DNA of 64,000 nucleotides, from positions 417,596 through 481,595 of the forward strand of contig CAJJDP010000036.1 of the NCBI GenBank assembly GCA_905182995.1, given 5' to 3'. The position numbers were made by a program, and so were the translations under genes. How positions within the stretch are numbered: the stretch's first letter is position 1; each line of letters begins with the position of its first letter. Source of the DNA: Paramecium octaurelia (taxonomy: Eukaryota > Ciliophora > Oligohymenophorea > Peniculida > Parameciidae). Positions 61,685 to 64,000 of the stretch are shown in pieces. The notes beneath the pieces were generated by a model. That model did not search any database and was not told the origin of the DNA. It saw only the letters and a list, made by a program, of their open reading frames with translations.

Positions 61685-62134
61685 ATGGTAGGACTAAAGA
61701 TTGCATCAATTATTCTTTTAATAGTTTTCCTAATTAATTTTAGATCACTATTACATAGATTTATCAAGTTAAAAAATTATATTTATTGCATATTCTAATC
61801 TATGAATTGGAAAGCTTAAAATTTTAATCCTAATGGATTAAAAGAATTAGAATTATATAAACAACGAACTATGAAAAATCGTTTCAATTTATGTTATTTT
61901 AGTAATTAAATTGTGCTTATGATATAGGAGCCTTTTAGATAATACTTTATAATTCTTATGATTATAAAAAGTCATTATTTCTTATGTGTTCATGATATGC
62001 CAAAAAGGGATTTTACAAATTACATAAAACAGCAATCTCTTGATTTTCTTCTCCTCTGTTGCATTATTAATATTATTATAAAAAATATATATGTTAAATT
62101 CCAAGAAGCTAATTAAATAAAATCAGTTAACTGA
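61685..62134 (+). CDS. Doubtful ORF, 149 aa, N-terminal hydrophobic helix
   Basis: An ATG-to-TGA frame with the ciliate code, starting MVGLKIASIILLIVFLINF (signal or anchor). The remainder is Ile/Leu/Tyr/Asn-rich, as expected of AT-rich chance translation as well. Its last 44 bp overlap the start of the next gene, which is better supported. It may be real with a different splice end, or chance. Confidence 0.25.
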
Positions 62135-63717
62135 ATTAAATAATTTTCTTCTTTAAGTAAAGCAAGCATTTATTACAGATGTACATCATAAATAGTTTAA
62201 ATAAAGGATTTTGAATTTGCAAATGAACCTGAAAAAATAATTGATAATAAATTTCCGCTATAAGAAATTATTGAAAATACTATTCCTTAGATTAAGTAGG
62301 ATTAAATAAAGCAAGCTACATTGTAACCTTAGGATGATATCTAGAATTTGCTTTAAGGTTTGACTACTCTATTGGAAAAAAATTTATAAGAATCTCATAA
62401 TCTATATCAAATATTTCAATCTAATAAGTAGTTTAATAGTAAAGGTTAAGATTCTAATACCTCCTTTTAATATTAAAAAGAAGAAAATATTGAAGCATTG
62501 CAAGAAGATATTAAATTAAATGAAATAAAATTATTGTAAATGCAGAATTCTCGATTACTGAATAAAATTGAGTCACTTAACGAATAGATTGCTCAATTCG
62601 AATCGGATCTACATGAAAACTCGAAAGATTATCGATAATTGGTTAGTCTCATTAATTCTACCTACTGTATTTAAAGAATTCAATATATGGTGTAACAAAA
62701 TACAATAGCTATTCTAGGGAAAGGAAACGATGAAGAAATAGAGTAAGGAGTTTTTGTTATTGTTGATGATTAGATAATTTTATCTCCTAGTTATTTAGAT
62801 GAAAATAAAATGATTTTAGATATTTCTCAAATAGTAGATGTCACTTATAAGAGTGATTTCTAGATTATCATTCATTATAATGAAGGTAAGTTAATTTTAA
62901 TAATGGAAAATCAATAAGATTTCACTAAAATTGATTTATCTCTATGGTCAATAATGCGAAGGAATGTTTGTTTAAATTCAGAGTAAATAATATATTTTAT
63001 TACATAAGTAAATTATTTGAGAATAGTCTATTTGAAAGACCCTTCAGATAAGAAATTAATGTAGACTTTAAAAAACTAAAAGAACAATTATATAATATTA
63101 TTCCATAGATGGAATAGGATACTAAATAATAACAATAATAATAATAATAACAACAACAACAACAATAACAACAACAATTCACTTTGAATATCAAAGGCTC
63201 TGATCATTTTACAGAAGTTCACTAGAGTAGTAATATATAAGTGCAATCTCAATAATCACCTGAATTAAAAGGAACATAACCTAAATAACTAATTCAAATA
63301 AATTAATAAACTAAATTATAACATGCTCTACTTTAACTAAAATAAGGATTTTGTATGATTAAGTATTCAGAGGGATAAAGAAAGCCAAACATCAAAATTA
63401 TTTATTTAACTGAAAATGAACAATATATTAAGTGGAAGGATGAATTATAACCATTTGATTAAAAAAATACGTCCGAATAAAAATCAATCTAAATTTCGTA
63501 AATCAAAGAAGTCAAAGATAAAGCTTAAGGATCCGGTTTTGAGAAATTTAAGAAATATCGATAGGGGAAAGAATCCTTAGGAATCACAATTATTGCGAAG
63601 AGAAATTTAGAGTTAGATGCACCTAAATAAGAAATTAAAGATTTATTTTTGGATTGTTTGAAGATATTGTTAGACAATAAACAAAATAGCAAATTCGAAT
63701 TAAAAAACAAAAAATGA
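62091..63717 (+). CDS. Coiled-coil protein with a GRAM/PH-like middle and poly-Gln tract
   Basis: 522 aa. The introns that fit are about 62127-62158 (32 nt, GTTAAC...TTTAAG) and a 26-nt one near 62983-63008. After an N-terminal helical part there is a coiled coil (LNEIKLLQMQNSRLLNKIESL). A beta-rich block (VFVIVDDQIILSPSYLDE, QIIIHYNEGKLILIME) ends in a helix with Trp, resembling a PH/GRAM fold. A poly-Gln run at about 63121-63178, coded by CAA and TAA, follows. The C-terminus is Lys/Gln-rich with one more ordered segment (FEKFKKYRQGKESLGITII). The family is unassigned; the start at 62091 is needed for the first exon. Confidence 0.7.
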
Positions 63718-63802
63718 AATCATAAATAATAAATACCTTTAATTATTAATTTATAATGTTCTGTTAGGTTGTGAATTCTCATGTTCTCATAATAATTAAT
63801 TC

Positions 63803-64000
63803 TCATATTTCCTAATACGCGAAATAAATATTAGAGATAGAGCTACTTTAGTATGCGAGACTATTATAAGTAATATATATCTATTTTTTATTACTTTAAG
63901 AATTTCTATTGTTTTCAACATAGTAAATGTTCTTATTGCATTATCTACATTCTAATTATTCAAAGAGTGAATTTTTAATTATATTTTCAACAACTGGTTT
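63803..64000 (-). CDS. C-terminal part of a gene running off the right edge (partial)
   Basis: A minus-strand frame open from the window edge to TGA 63805-63803, 65 codons. It reads KPVVENIIKNSLFEQLECRQ, continues with a CxxC pair (CRQCNKNIYYV) and ends SISNIYFAYQEI. The CxxC suggests one half of a zinc ribbon. The upstream part lies outside the window, so no family can be named. The 85 bp between it and the convergent upstream gene shows nothing. Confidence 0.45.

Overview
The window reads as macronuclear DNA of a Paramecium-type ciliate. It is very AT-rich. Open frames make sense only if TAA and TAG are read as glutamine and TGA is the only stop. Almost every multi-exon gene is interrupted by introns of 20-33 nt (about 85 counted, most 25-26 nt, usually GTA...TAG). 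Intergenic gaps are often only tens of bases. Tetrahymena-type genomes share the code but have much longer introns. All gene models below were translated by hand with that code. For every spliced model the exon length after intron removal is a whole number of codons.

Layout. 1-5.2 kb: the 3' part of a VPS13 lipid-transfer gene (+) facing a formin (-). 5.2-10.66 kb: a low-coding stretch with a wrecked myosin gene (-) that has RCC1-like repeats in its tail, and a broken Rab GTPase gene (+). 10.69-17.8 kb: protein disulfide isomerase, a small ankyrin protein, a coiled-coil/WD40 protein, a Rab-like GTPase, and phenylalanyl-tRNA synthetase alpha (-). 18-23.5 kb: a COG7-like Golgi tether subunit, then a cytosolic carboxypeptidase that overlaps it by 4 nt. 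24-29 kb: a small ORF, a PP2A catalytic subunit (-), a mitochondrial tricarboxylate carrier, and a ULK-like kinase with EF-hands. 29.5-32.6 kb: a divergent, probably myristoylated pseudokinase (-). 33-37.5 kb: small ORFs, a coiled-coil gene (-), a secreted Cys-rich gene, and another coiled-coil gene (-), packed almost end to end. 37.5-39.4 kb: a PQ-loop transporter and a papain-type protease (-). 41.5-51.4 kb: a radial-spoke MORN protein, a Cys-rich four-TM protein (-), small proteins, a SAPS/PP6 regulatory protein, TSR3 (-), a JmjC hydroxylase (-), and ciliate-specific coiled-coil proteins. 51.6-64 kb: a small gene (-), a CAMK-type kinase, a B-box/WD40 protein (-), an EF-hand protein (-), a Myb protein (-), two unassigned genes, and a partial gene (-) at the right edge.

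Two single-N gaps (22157 and 30931) are each flanked by identical direct copies of about 1.3 kb. In both cases the gene across the gap becomes one continuous frame only when one copy is removed. They are almost certainly assembly artefacts, so about 2.6 kb of the window is not real sequence.

Functionally this is an ordinary eukaryotic gene mix: trafficking (VPS13, COG7, Rab), cytoskeleton and cilia (formin, myosin fossil, carboxypeptidase, RSPH1), phosphorylation (three kinases, PP2A, SAPS), translation and ribosome maturation (PheRS, TSR3) and secretion (PDI, protease). I found no operon-like functional cluster, CRISPR array, tRNA, rRNA or intact mobile element. The strongest signals for a second look are the myosin fossil, the extreme gene packing (an ATGA overlap, start codons 7 bp apart, stop codons 2-3 bp apart) and the pseudokinase.
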